Shown here: positions 12,893 through 23,744 of the stretch, piece after piece | How the letters are laid out: the number at the start of each line of letters is the position of its first letter | Position numbering within the stretch: the stretch's first letter is position 1 | DNA from: Crocodylus rhombifer | Taxonomy: Eukaryota; Chordata; Crocodylia; Crocodylidae | Assembly: GCA_038503035.1 (NCBI GenBank) | Contig: JAVSML010024616.1 | Span: 713,391-777,390 of the forward strand | Direction of reading: 5' to 3' | Length of the DNA stretch: 64,000 bases | Program-made: the position numbers and the translations under genes | The notes under the pieces: generated by a model | The model's database searches: none | Told to the model about the DNA's origin: nothing | Seen by the model: the letters and a program-made list of their open reading frames with translations, nothing else

Positions 12893-13055
12893 TCCTACTC
12901 ACTTGCTCGACACTCTTGGTCAAATCATTTCACCTATCTATGCCTTGATCTCTCCATCAGTAAAAGAAGGGATGATGACACTTGCATCTTTTGTGAAGTG
13001 CTTTGAGATGTTAATATAAGGAGTTATATTAAGAGCTAGGTACTAGCACTAAAAA
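12893..13055 (+). repeat. MIR/CORE-like SINE
   Basis: CTTGGTCAAATCATTTCACC followed by ATCTCTCCATCAGTAAAA and GTGAAGTGCTTTGAGATG follow the order of the MIR core and 3' region. Ancient amniote SINE, plus strand. Confidence 0.6.
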
Positions 13056-13723
13056 TAATGATGATCAGCCTTCCAGTCCTTCCACTGGGTCTGAAGCCAA
13101 ACCGGCCTTTTGAAAACTATCCTCTCCCACATACCCAAACAGTACAGTGTTTATTACCTGTGGGTTTTTTGGGGGGAAGGGATGCCTAGATGATGCAAAA
13201 CACATATATAAACATTGATCTTTTTCTTGTATATAAATATGGATCTTGACTGGTTTAGTTGTTTTAGCTTTCTTGCCTACTCACACCAGACAGTTGTTTG
13301 CAGTCACTTCTGCTCTTACTTCAGAGACCCTCAACCTCCTCATGCCAAAAAACCCACACAAGCAGTGGCTGTTTCCATATTCCTGCCCCCATGCCTGACT
13401 ACCACTGGAAACTATTGCCATCTGCATCATAAACACTGCAGGCCAGCTAAGACTATGGTTTTATCCAGAAAGCTCTGCAAATTCTCAGCATAGATAAAGT
13501 AACCTGGACAATCCACTTACAGGTAAGTGAGAGTCAAGTCCACAGAGCATAAGGTGAGAGAAGAGAATGTGAAACGTTAAAATCTAGGAAGAGAAAAATA
13601 GAATTCCGGCACTTGTAAACAGAGAGGAGGTAAGATAACACATGGAGGGGAGGGCAGAGGAGGAGAAATGTGTGTGCTGGGAGAATGAACGGGGGGTAAT
13701 AGAAGGATAAAACAGGAGACAGT
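13056..13723. other. Unassigned intron-2 sequence
   Basis: No exon or repeat recognised; 13620-13680 is purine-rich. Confidence 0.35.
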
Positions 13724-13835
13724 ATAGAATCATAGAATCAATGACTCAGAAGGGACCTAAACAAATCATCTAGTCCGACCCCCTGCCATGGGCAGGAAGG
13801 AGCACTGGGGGTAGCAGGGACCACAAGGTATGAAG
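13724..13835 (-). mobile_element. CR1 3' end fragment
   Basis: Starts with ATAGAATCATAGAATCAATG followed by AGAAGGGACCTAAACAAATC and AGTCCGACCCCCTGCC. This is the inverse of the CR1 3' UTR and its terminal TTCTATGA-type repeat. Only about 110 bp remain. Confidence 0.9.
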
Positions 13836-13947
13836 GAAGGAAAGTAACAAATTGTGAAAGTAGAGCCCCAGTGCAAACAACGGAAAAGTTTATATTTATA
13901 TGTACATATATGAAGGTGAATATCAAACTTACAAAGACGACACAATG

Positions 13948-14578
13948 TAAAAGCCGACAGTGTGAGGACGCGGTCAGGAAGGCTAACTGTACCTTGTCGT
14001 GCATCCGCAGATGCATCTCAAGCAGGTCCAAGGGGGTGATCCTCCCCCTCTATGCGACACTGGTCAGGCCACAATTGGAGTACTGCGTCCAGTTCTGGGC
14101 GCTGCACTTCAGGAGGGATGTGGACAACATGGAGAGGGTCCAGAGGAGGGCCACTCACATGATCAGGGGACAGCAGGGCAGGCCATACGAGGAGAGGCTA
14201 TGAGACCTGAACCTGTTCAGCCTCCACAAGAGAAGGCTGAGGGGGGATCCAGTGGCCTGTTACAAACTAGTCGGGGGGACCAGCAGGCATTGGGGGAGAC
14301 CCCAGAGCACTACCAGGAGTGACAAGAAATAACGGTCACAAGCTGGCAGAGGGTAGATTCAGACTAGACATCAGGAGGCGCTACTTCACGGTCAGGGCGG
14401 CTAGGATCTGGAACCAACTTCCAAGAGAAGTGGTGCAGGCTCCTACCATAGGAGTCTTTAAGACGAGGCTGGATGTACACCTTGCCAGGGTCATTTGACC
14501 CCAGTACTCTTTCCTGCCATGGCAGGGGGTTGGACTGGATGATCTGCTCAGGTCACTTCCGACCCTACCAACTATGAA
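13948..14578 (+). mobile_element. CR1 LINE fragment: C-terminal RT region and 3' UTR
   Basis: Translation shows [39 protein letters not shown] and ERVQRRATHMIRGQQ. After a stop at about 14202 there follow the decayed RKNFFTV-like region and a 3' UTR with CAGGGGGTTGGACTGGATGA, ending CCAACTATGAAAC. Orientation is opposite to the 13724 fragment, with both 3' ends pointing outward. Confidence 0.9.
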
Positions 14579-15264
14579 ACAAATTTGTTCCTAAACGTTA
14601 AAAAAGTAGAAGGCAAATGAAAAAAAAAAAAATGTGATTTTAAAAAAAAAAATCATGTAATGCCCCTTTGGAGTCTGGCTCATCATTTCTGAATGCGTAA
14701 TGTTGAACATACTACTAATTTAGTATTTGAAAAATGTACATTATCACAAAGTTAATGACTATTTTTAGTTATGCTTTTGGGGGATTTTATAACTCTCATA
14801 AAAAGTTCTTGTAGTTGGATTTACATTCTCCTGAAGTGTTTGCCACAATCATTGTAGCATTAAGCAAGTCATATGAAAGATATTTAAAAATGGGCAGTAG
14901 AGTTTATAGTTCAGATACCCAAAACACTACTGCAAAGAATATAAAAATTCCTGCTTCCAGCATATGCCAAAACTGAGTTTTCAGAATAAAAATTCCATGA
15001 AATTTGTAGAATTTTAATTACTTGTAAAAAGGGACTTTGCCATGTTTAATGCACTAATATAGATTAAGTCACATAAACATAATGAATCTGAACTCTTTCA
15101 TCCACAGTTTGTGTAATATTTCCTGATTTCTTAAAAAGAAAATAATGCAAATATGGAAACCCTCGTAGAATTTTTGAGATTCCCAATTAATTTTCACATT
15201 ATAAATTCTTTCCATTTCATACATAGTAGTTTTCTAAGATATTTGTAGGGAGTAGATGCTTATT
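14579..15264. other. A/T-rich intron sequence
   Basis: Two short poly-A runs occur near 14620-14655. No repeat, exon or RNA gene was recognised in the remainder. Confidence 0.5.
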
Positions 15265-16415
15265 TCATAGATTTCATAGACATTAGGGCTGGAAGGGACC
15301 TCGAAAGATCATCGAGTCCAGCCCCCTGCCCAAAGGGCAGGAAGTCAGCTGGGGTCATAAGATCCCAACAAGATAAGCATCCAAATTTCTCCTGAAGGTG
15401 TTCAATGTGGGTGCTTGAACCACCTCTGATGGCAGGCTGTTCCAGACCTTGGGGGCTCAGACAGTAAAGGAATTCTTCCTTATGTCCAGCCTGAAACAGT
15501 CTCGCAGCAGTTTATAACAGTTCAATCTCGTCATCCCTTGGGGCGCTCAGGTGAACAAACGTCGTCTCAAATACTAGTGGTCACCCCTGATAAACTTACA
15601 GGTGGCCATCAGATAACCCCAGAGCCTACGCTTTTCCAAGCCAAAGAGCCCCATCGCTCTCAGCCTGTCGTCGTAAGGTCCGTTTTCCTGACCTCTGATC
15701 ATACACATGGCTCTTCTCTGGACTCTCTCAAGATTCTCCACATCCTTTTTGAATTGTGGGGCCCAAAACTGGACGCAGTACTTCAGCTGCGGTCTCACCA
15801 AGGCCGAGTACAAGGAAAGAATGACATCCTGGGATTTGCTCGAGAAGCATCTATGGATACAAGCCAGCATTTTGCTCGCTTTACTAGCTGCAGCATTGCA
15901 TTAAAGGCTCATGTTCATCTTGTGGTCAACGATGACCCCCAAGTCTCTTTCTTCCGTAGTGCCAGCCAGCGTAGCACTGCTGAGCCTATAAGGATGCTGC
16001 AGGTTTTTCCTCCCAAGGTGGAGAACCTTGCATTTTTCAGTGTTAAACACCATCAGGTTCTCATCCGCCCATTGCTGAGCCTGTCCAGGTCAGCCTGGAT
16101 CACCCGCCTGTCTTCTGGTGTGGATGCTTTGCCCCAAAGTTTGGTGTCATCGGTGAACTTGGCCAGTCCACTTCTGACTCCAGTGTCCATTAATGAAGAT
16201 GTTGAACAATATGGGTCCAAGGACAGAGCCTTGGGGGACCCCACTGGTCACGGGGCACCATGACGACTGGCTTAGTCTAGTACCACCCTCTGGGTCCGAC
16301 CATGGAGCCAATTTCCCAGCCAGGGGTTCGTGATGGACCCAAGGCCACTGTTGGCCAGTTTTGCCAAGAGGTGATCATGGGATACCAGATCGAAGGCTTT
16401 TGTGAAGTCTTATCT
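15265..16415 (-). mobile_element. CR1 LINE fragment covering RT motifs to the 3' end
   Basis: The 3' tail is at the left (CATAGATTTCATAGACATTA, GGGCTGGAAGGGACC). Reading leftward from 16415, the minus strand gives [17 protein letters not shown] (RT catalytic box, FADD changed to FTDD), then [16 protein letters not shown] and RVQRRAMCMIRGQ. The coding region is broken by stops and frameshifts. It belongs to the same subfamily as the 28-30 kb and 50.5-kb copies. The long plus-strand frame at 15538-16263 is antisense of this LINE and not a gene. Confidence 0.92.
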
Positions 16416-16505
16416 ATACTTTTGTTGAATTTTCAGCTTTCACACCTGCATTTTAAGATGGGAATAATATTAGAAATGAAGGCAGGGCACATTATATATA
16501 GACTT

Positions 16506-16624
16506 CAGGGGTTTTCAACCTTTTTTGGTCAGGGTACCCCTGGCAGCCAGTCAATGAAGGGGGGGGGGGAGGCGGGGCGGACTCCCTGGAGCCTTCCAAT
16601 GTACCCCCAGGTTGAAAATCCCTG
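16506..16624. mobile_element. Short hAT-like MITE
   Basis: Ends are CAGGGGTTTTCAACCT and, inverted, CAGGGATTTTCAACCTGGGG, a characteristic hAT terminal sequence. It is 119 bp with a G homopolymer inside. No clear target duplication remains. Confidence 0.75.
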
Positions 16625-16700
16625 AACTAACTCATTCAGAGAGACATAAGCCTTCATAGGTGATAGCCGACTTCCATCAGATGCTATGAACGGATTTGCA
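16625..16700 (-). repeat. Fragment of a widespread amniote repeat
   Basis: On the minus strand GCATCTGATGGAAGTCGGCT is followed by ATGAAGGCTTATGTCTCT and GAATGAGTTAGT. This matches the shape of a dispersed amniote repeat (GCATCTGATGAAGTG...GCTTATGC...TTAGTC) that I recognise but cannot name reliably. The neighbouring MITE may have inserted at its TTAGT. Confidence 0.4.
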
Positions 16701-16744
16701 AAGAGCAGGGGTACTAAGATTCTTAGTTTGGTCTTGCAGCTGTA

Positions 16745-17575
16745 GGCTTTCAACGACTAAATTTTATTAAAGATGGTAAATTACTTGCTGCCTTGTCAGT
16801 CTGTGGTATTATTTCCTCTGAAAATTTCCACTGGTTTGTACTTTACACTACCAAAGATGAGATGTAAACTAATCCAGTTCTTGTACACCTTTGGTCTTAA
16901 ATGTAATGACTGGGATGAGGTACTGCTGGGATTCTCATTATATTTGTAGTTTCTTAACTGAGTCTTAAACCCATCTTCTTTGCAATGCTGGAAAATCTTT
17001 CAGGCCATACTAGTATCCAGGTTGAGCTGTCATTTAGAAGAGAAACACTGTGAACAGAATCCAAATCTTTAGTGTACTTTCACTGAGCCATGCAATAACT
17101 GCACTGTATCCACCTGCACCTTCTCTCATAATGAAGGCAATAACAATATTAAACAAATGCCCTTTTAATCTATGGAATGATGATGGGTAGTTTTTGTCAT
17201 TTGATGCTTTCTCCAATTATAATTCTTAGGATGAAAAGCTGGTCAACACAAAAATCAGTCTGTTCTTTTAGCTTTACTCTCAACTGCTTCCTTTATTCTA
17301 TTTAAGATGACAATAGAAAACATTTTGCCAATTACAGAAAAGAGTAATACTTCACAAGTTACTGCAACTTCTGAGGTCACCTTTCTTTCTTCTAGTTTCT
17401 GAATGTTCTAGAGGCTTTTCCTGGTTGCAAACTTGTTAACTAGTTTCGTGATTTTTATCAATGGTCTCACCACTACAAGTTTCAGCATTATTCCAGTGTG
17501 CTGGTCTTCATTTGCAGCTTCCCAAGTTTAAACATGCTTACTGTTTTTTTCACTTTTGTAATGTTACATTGGTCT
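16745..17575 (-). mobile_element. Decayed RTE-like LINE reverse transcriptase
   Basis: Minus-strand translation across frameshifts gives GKMFSIVILNRIKEAVESK, then LRIIIGESIK(stop)QKL with IKRAFV (relic of the DF-KAFD motif A), then DLDSVHSVSLL in place of DLDFADDIALL, then FSSIAKKMGLRLS and NIMRI. Order and spacing fit an RTE/L2-type RT. The section between motif A and the FADD box is much shorter than normal, so it carries an internal deletion. Both catalytic boxes are destroyed. Clade assignment is from memory of motif style. Confidence 0.6.
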
Positions 17576-18589
17576 GCTTATGGGCATTTAATTTCTTTGT
17601 CAAAAGTTAATAGCTTAAAGTAATCTGCCCATCACTCACTCTCTTCATTTTTTGTTTCCTAAATAGATAAATAACTAAACAAAACAAGTAGCGAAGCTAT
17701 TAAGGTATCTGCATAAAAATATCCAAATCCAGCTAAAAAATACAAGCAGATTTTCTGAGGAATTCCAAAGACAAGAAGATACATGAATTATTTTTAAATA
17801 TGCCATTTAGCAAAGCACACACACATTGTGACAAACCATACTTTTTATAAGATGCGAGTCTGTACTCAGTAAAAACAACTTTGTCTACTGTAAAAATACA
17901 CTAACACAAATCATTTATGAAAGACTTGTTCTTGGGAAGCAGTATGGAAGAAAATGGGAAGAACATGACCTGACTATGATCTCAATACAAAAATTCTAAT
18001 CACAAATCAACAACAAAATTCAATTCCTTCAGTAAAGAAAATAAGAAGGGACAGTGTCCATGCAGCTTGTATACATTTGGAGATTCTTACTGTGCCGTAC
18101 CTTTCAATAACATAGCCTTTTCACATGATATTTCTCATAGTAATTAATTATGTTGGAAAGGGACAGTGCAGGGGGGAGATGGAGAGGTGGTAGAAGAGGG
18201 TGGAAGGTGCCTCTGTATGCAACACTGGCAAGTTTGCAGTTATGACCTGTGGCCTATGTGTATGCACAAAAAGTGGTGTGTACTTTTAGGTGATCTGATT
18301 TTTCTTATCCTAGCTTTCATGAGTTTCTGTCAAGCATATCATTTGCATAGCAACCCCACTTTACCACTGTTTTCTGTTAATTAATTTTTGGGGGGGGGGG
18401 GGATTTAATGCTTAAGTAAAGCTAAGGAGCTGGACACACCAGAGAAAGAAGTAAAGCTCGTGACAGAAGTAAAGTTCTTATCCATCATCAACTCCACATG
18501 AGCTCTCATATATACCAAGAGCAATGTAACGCACATTTATTCACAGTGTTTTGACTATGATTCAGGTAAGGTCAAACATGGCCCTAAAT
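17576..18589. other. A/T-rich intron sequence with a G homopolymer
   Basis: No exon or RNA gene seen. A run of about 13 G lies at 18390-18402, and two similar AAGTAAAG(C/T)T segments lie at 18450-18475. Confidence 0.5.
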
Positions 18590-18800
18590 CAGTGGCAGGC
18601 AATTATTTTGGGCAGAGGGCCGCTTAACAGGGTTTGGTGAGTTATCAAGGACCACATGGGCAGCCCTGCCCCTTGACAGGTGCCCTGCCACATAGCTGTC
18701 ATCTTAGGACCAGAAGTTCTACCCCTAACTCCTGATCCTTGCCAAAGAAGTCCCTCCCCTTGCCTCCCAGAAATACTCCTTTTGGGATGGGGGTTGCCAT
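18590..18800. mobile_element. hAT-like MITE, one end only
   Basis: Begins CAGTGGCAGGCAATTATTTT followed by GGGCAGAGGGCCGC, typical of hAT ends of the CAGTGG-type. The opposite end could not be paired convincingly, so this is probably truncated. Confidence 0.45.
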
Positions 18801-18859
18801 TTTAGAATTAGAAAAAACCAATTCATACGCTAAAAGTCAAACACCTACTACAGCAAAAA

Positions 18860-19175
18860 CAGTGCTATCCAGCATGTTATTAATCAGCATGTTCTATTAA
18901 TCGGCATGCCAATCAATGCGGCAAAAGCAAAACCAGAAGTCCCACTGTGGCACTTCCAGCTTCGCCAAGTCCCATTTCACCCACTTCAGACCATGACCTG
19001 GGGCAAAGCAGCCTGCGCAGGGTCCCACTCCCTGTCCCCTGGCACACTGATGCCAAAGAGTGAAAGCCCTGGCGCACTGGATGCGGTGGCCCAAACAGGC
19101 AAAGACGCCTCTCAAGTAACCAGCATATTTGATTAACTGGCACTCCCCATTCCCCATGGATGCCAGAAAACACAG
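18860..19175. mobile_element. Tigger-like MITE (tentative)
   Basis: The left end CAGTGCTATCCAGCATG and the inverted right end CTGTGTTTTCTGGCATCC align imperfectly. Inside both ends lie TTAATCGGCAT and TTAACTGGCA motifs like those of Tigger-type elements. No TA duplication is visible. Confidence 0.4.
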
Positions 19176-19289
19176 TTTTTATTGTATAACGTATTTTAAT
19201 TTTATTACAAAAAATATTTTTGTCATGATCTGTGTTTGTGTACTGTATATAGAGGGGATTACATAATAACTCAAATTCTTAGTTTTTTA

Positions 19290-19560
19290 TATTGTGCGAG
19301 GGTGTGTGATTGGGGGTGAGAGTGTGTGTATGGTGGGGGTGTATGGTGGTGGTGGTTGCACGTGTGGGGGGGTTGTGAGGGGGTGTGGCTGTGTGGGGGA
19401 GCATAGGGCATGTTGGGGGATTTTGTGGCATTTGTGGGGTGTAAATGTGTGGCTCTGGAACACACTGTCCTCTCCTGCAGTCAACACAGGCAACACTTTG
19501 GGGGAGGTGTATATTTGTGTGCGTCTATCTATGTGGTTTGTGGAGTGTGAGGGAGCGTGG
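19290..19560. repeat. GT/GGGT-rich low-complexity tract
   Basis: Irregular repeats of GTGTGGGGG and GGTGGTGG on the plus strand. The overlapping open frames (Gly/Cys/Val-rich on plus, His/Pro/Thr-rich on minus) are repeat artefacts. Confidence 0.85.
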
Positions 19561-20361
19561 GAAAGCTGTGGGGACAGGGACTCCTCCCCACACTCCTCCC
19601 ATGGCGCAGCAGCAGGTAGGGGTGCTAGAGCCTGGCTCTGGCCAGTACTGCACATGGCAGTGAGAAAAAACAGCCTGTGCCAGGCCATTTGTTTCCTAGG
19701 AACTCCCGCACTCACGGGGCACAGGAAGGAAGCCCCAAGTGCTGGAGCCAGTTGCTTCCCCCTCCCCAGCCTGCTTCAGTGTTTGGGGCTTCCTTCCTGT
19801 GAAAAAACAAAAAGAGAATAAAAATTAATATTGTATGACATCACTTTTAGAGAAAGTTAGGATTCACATCCCATTTTAAAACTCAGCCATAACCTTGGAG
19901 CAATAAGGAGGATCCAAATAATACAATCCCTTTAAATTTAGAAAGCATCTGTGCAACACAGGTTCTGTTAAAGTTCTCTTTATAAAGTTTTCAAATATGA
20001 GAGCGTGTAACTGTATTCTCACAGAAAAATCACCCACCTGTACTATAATATACCATTACCATTTGTATTAAGATACTATTTAGGAGCCCTCTCAGAGACG
20101 AGAAGCTCATTGTGTTAGGTACTGCATGACCAAAAATAGATCCTTATCCTAAACTATATGATCAGCAAGTTAGACGGTATCAAGATTAAGGACAGCAAAG
20201 CCTAAGAACTGTTCTCAATACCAATCAGAAGCTAAAAGGTCTTGAAAAATAATCAAGTTAGCTTTCTGATATATGATTATAGTTGCAATGTGTGTGTTAT
20301 GTGCTAATATTCATAACATAGATGCATAAGAATGATATTGCAGCTGTAATGGTCCATAAAG
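19561..20361. other. Unassigned intron sequence
   Basis: 19561-19800 is GC-rich with two AGGAAGGAAGC-type segments; the rest is A/T-rich. No gene, RNA or clear repeat recognised. Confidence 0.4.
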
Positions 20362-20554
20362 TATGAGAGAGACAAGGATGTTTTAAACAGATATATTTTA
20401 TTGGACCAACTACATTTTTAGGATAAAGTTAGACAAGCTTTCAAATGCAAGACTTTGAAGAATGTCTCACATTCAAAAGCTTGTCTAACTTTATCCTGTC
20501 TACATAGTTGGTCCAGTAAAAGATATCACCCTAAGAAATCCTGGACTCTCACAT
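20362..20554. mobile_element. Foldback MITE, copy 2
   Basis: Outer ends TATGAGAGAGACAAGG and ATGTGAGAGTCCAGG (inverted) pair. Further in, TTTTATTGGACCAACTA pairs with TAGTTGGTCCAGTAAAA, and GTTAGACAAGCTTT pairs with AAAGCTTGTCTAAC-like sequence. Same family as 6290-6478, better preserved. Confidence 0.75.
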
Positions 20555-20771
20555 AAAAGTGGTATTAAAATGACAATTTCTTAAGTGTATTTTAACAACC
20601 ACTTCCTATCCTTGTAGTGACAGGACACTGAAAGTGCCTTCATCCCCCTGTTCTACCTGTGGTGGTTTAGGGTTTTCTTGGTGTTTTGGGGCAATGTGCA
20701 GGGTAGTTGTATGACTCGGCCGTTTGTGTAGTTTTAAAACAAACAGTTATCTAAAACAGCTTATATAGGGT

Positions 20772-20842
20772 TGATCACTCTGAGACGGAGGTTGGACTAG
20801 ACCTCCTGAAGTCCCCTCCACCCCTACTTTTCTATTATTCTC
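20772..20842 (+). mobile_element. CR1 3' UTR fragment
   Basis: GGTTGGACTAGACCTCCTGA followed by AGTCCCCTCCA and TTCTATTATTCT is the CR1 3' UTR and tail. Confidence 0.7.
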
Positions 20843-20954
20843 AGCTTTAGGCTTCAACTGTCAGTTCATAAACTCCTAAGTGGCTAATTTGTTTTCCTGA
20901 AGTAAGTGTACTACTCTTCTCGCACATTTCAGTAACTTATGAAACAACACATTA

Positions 20955-21068
20955 GAGGAGATTAGACAGTCACTTTGCTGGGGTCACCTGACCCCCAGTC
21001 ATCTTTCCGCTTGGTGCAGGACTAGACCCGATGATCTTACGAGGTCCCTTCCGGCCTTAAAATCTATG
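20955..21068 (+). mobile_element. CR1 3' UTR fragment
   Basis: Contains GGTCACCTGACCCCCAGTCA, GGACTAGACCCGATGATC and TCCCTTCCGGCC and ends AAATCTATGAATT. This is a second, distinct CR1 3' end on the same strand 110 bp further on. Confidence 0.85.
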
Positions 21069-21153
21069 AATTAAAAATGTAGCAAAGTAAAGCCCTCCAA
21101 AATTCACAAATATATCTTAATAACATCCCTCTGGGGTAAAGAAGCATTATTAT

Positions 21154-21816
21154 TAGGGCTGTGCGAACCTTTGGTCCCCGATTTGATTCAACAGAGATTC
21201 AGCCAGATTCAGTAGCTGAATCGCCAAATCTGAATGTAATCAGGAGACCCTTTAATCTCTCCGAATCGAATCGGAACCCTCTGAATTGATTAGGAGAAAT
21301 TTGGAAAGATTCGATGATTCGGCCATAGACACAGCTTTAAATGTTTTTTCTACATACTTCAAGGTACCAGGCGGCTCTTGAATGCTGAGATGGTGGGGCA
21401 GATGGAGCGTCCCACAGGAGTGCAGGGGGCTCCCCAGTGCTCTCAGCAGCAGACCTAGAAGTGGACCAGAAGCACTTCCAGGAGCTGGGTCGGGGGGGGG
21501 GGGGGGACACGCAGGGTCTCCCCGCAGCTGATCGCTGAACCAGAGGACCCCGGGCGGGGGGGCCTGCACAGCTGTGGGATGCTCACCCCAACATTACAGA
21601 ATTCATAAGCCACACCTGGTACCTTGAGGCATGTAGAAAAACCATTTAAAGCTGTGTCCGTGGCTGAATCGCTGATTCTCTGAATCAGCATTGAATTTTT
21701 AGATTCGGATTTGGCCAAATCGAACCAGGGACAGTGATCTGAATCAACTAACTGAATCACTGTCCCTGATTCAGGCCAAATCCAAATCAAATTACAGCCC
21801 GTTCTGCACACCCCTA
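21154..21816. mobile_element. hAT-type MITE, GATTCG family, copy 2 (perfect target duplication)
   Basis: Element ends TAGGGCTGTGCGAAC and, inverted, TAGGGGTGTGCAGAACG. It is flanked by identical octamers ATTATTAT at 21146-21153 and 21817-21824, the 8-bp duplication of the hAT superfamily. It is 663 bp, with GATTCG-rich ends and a GC-rich middle containing a G homopolymer at about 21492-21506. No transposase. Confidence 0.9.
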
Positions 21817-21824
21817 ATTATTAT

Positions 21825-22559
21825 ACTCATCCTATTCATGCAGAACTGAGGCACAATTAATAGCAATATTTTTATGCAATTTCAGTGCTGAATTAGTGAT
21901 GCTAATGGCCTAGTTATTCGTATAGCTTAGCATTTTCCACCAGGACTCTCCAGCAACTTCATTTAAGGAGTTCTCAGCATTTCTGTAAATCAGATTCCAG
22001 GTGTCTCAAATTGTACATTCCTCATTTTCTGGGTGCAGGAGGGGGCCATTTAGCAAAATTTTGGTTTCAGTAATTTATTCAGCAACATTAAGCAACTCTG
22101 GCAGCAGAGCTAGAATCCAACTCTCTGAACCAGCAATCCCTGTCCTTCACCCTAAGGCAACTTTCTCTTTCTGTAATTTTCTACCTCATTCACTGAACAC
22201 CTTACAAGTTCTGCAACAGAGCAGGAACGCAGACCCAATACACAACAAAGTCTTTTACTCAGGTGGCCAAGGTAGGCAAAATACAGCTCTCAGGCAAGCA
22301 GCAGGGCTGGGGTGACCCCAGCAGCAGCAGCTCTTTCTGGCTGCCACTGCTGCCAAACCCAGCCCCGCTGCCCAGGCACCCCAGCCCTTCCACCCCACCG
22401 CTTGGGGGTGGGAACCATGCAGGCAGGGTGTGCATCCAGGTAGATTGGATAGGGCCCCAGATGGGGAACAACTTCCACGAAATGAACAGGCAGGCGGGGC
22501 TGGGATCATGGTGCGGGATCGCTGAGTCCAGGATCACAGGGCCATGACAGCACAGGGTC
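21825..22559. other. Unassigned intron sequence
   Basis: 21825-22250 is ordinary A/T-rich. 22260-22530 is GC-rich, with CAGCAGCAGCAGCTC and several GGGG tracts, and carries overlapping frames on both strands without motifs. It may be the remnant 5' portion of the next element. Confidence 0.35.
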
Positions 22560-23094
22560 CTAAGGCAAGAGGCCACAGAAGTGCAAGAGGCTCCCCAGCA
22601 CACTTGGCAGCAGACCCAGAAGTGGGCCAGAAGCACTTCCAGTCCACTTCCGGGTCTACCTGGCTCAGCAACTGGTGCCTCCTGGGTCTAAGGGGGCACC
22701 CAGGGTATTCCCATGGCCGACTGCCAAGACAGGGGGTGCAGACGGTCCCCCCTGTGTGCTCTACAAACAACCTGGAAGTGGACTGGAAGTATTTCCAGTC
22801 CACTTCTGGGTTCACTGCCGAGCATATGGAGGGCCCCCCTCTGCTCCTATGGGATGCTCTATCCACCTCAGCACTGCAGTGTTCATGAGCCACGCTGGTA
22901 CCTTGAGGTATGTAGAAAGAACATTTAAAGCCGTGTCTATGTCTGAATCGCTGATTCTCCAAATCGTCATCGGCTCTTCAGATTCGGATTTGGCCACATC
23001 GAATCAGGGACAGCGATCCGAATCAACAAATCGAATCACTGTCCCTGGTTCGGGCTGAATCCAAATCAAATGGGGCCCACTCTGCACGTCCCTA
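22560..23094. mobile_element. hAT-type MITE, GATTCG family, copy 3 (5' incomplete)
   Basis: The interior (AGAAGTGGGCCAGAAGCACT, GGTACCTTGAGGTATGTAGA) and right end (ATCCAAATCAAATGGGGCCC, CTGCACGTCCCTAA) align with 21.4-21.8 kb in the same orientation. The left terminus is not recognisable. Two GGAAGTGGACTGGAAGT segments form a small internal duplication. Confidence 0.75.
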
Positions 23095-23744
23095 ACCCCT
23101 GATTGTATTTCTTGATCACCAACGCAGCAAAAATGCTGATCCCAGAGCAATGCTTTATTAAATTTCAAGCTCTTCCTTGAAAACATGGGGGTTGGAGAGC
23201 TTCTCCATAAGCAGGTGAAATGTTTAAAGTGGGAAAAACAATGCATTATTTTCTACCCTTCCTCTGAGAAACAGTTGAACTACTTTTACTGAAACGTTCG
23301 ATGACAAAAATAAACCTAAAGCATTCATGTTATGGGAAATTTCAGCCCAAACAGTTAATGTTCAGCAACATTATAAGCAACTAAATGTAATCATAAATGA
23401 GAAGTTGGACACTGAGTTCTTATTCCCTACTTCGACCTAAATCCAGAGTAAGGAAGGAAGGAGGCACAAAGAGAAAGATGTGTCTTTTCGATCTCACTAT
23501 TATGAGATGATCTAAATCTGAAAACAGACATCTCTTCCTGACCTTATGCCAACTATGTTAGGTAAGTACCAGAACTTAAAAATAAAATCTTTCCCCACTC
23601 TCAATAAGGTAACAAGTCTATGTGATGAAACACCACTGGAGTATGCAGTTGGTAATGTAATATAAACAGTTAAGCAACATATCTTCCATGGCAACTGAAA
23701 CAGAGAAAAAAAAACAAAAAAAAATGGCAATGTGATCAGCAGGC
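23095..23744. other. A/T-rich intron sequence
   Basis: Nothing recognised apart from short A runs near 23705-23725. Confidence 0.4.

Noticed and set aside
15538..16263. 241-codon plus-strand open frame
   Set aside because: Exact antisense of CR1 reverse transcriptase; the minus strand carries the recognisable protein.
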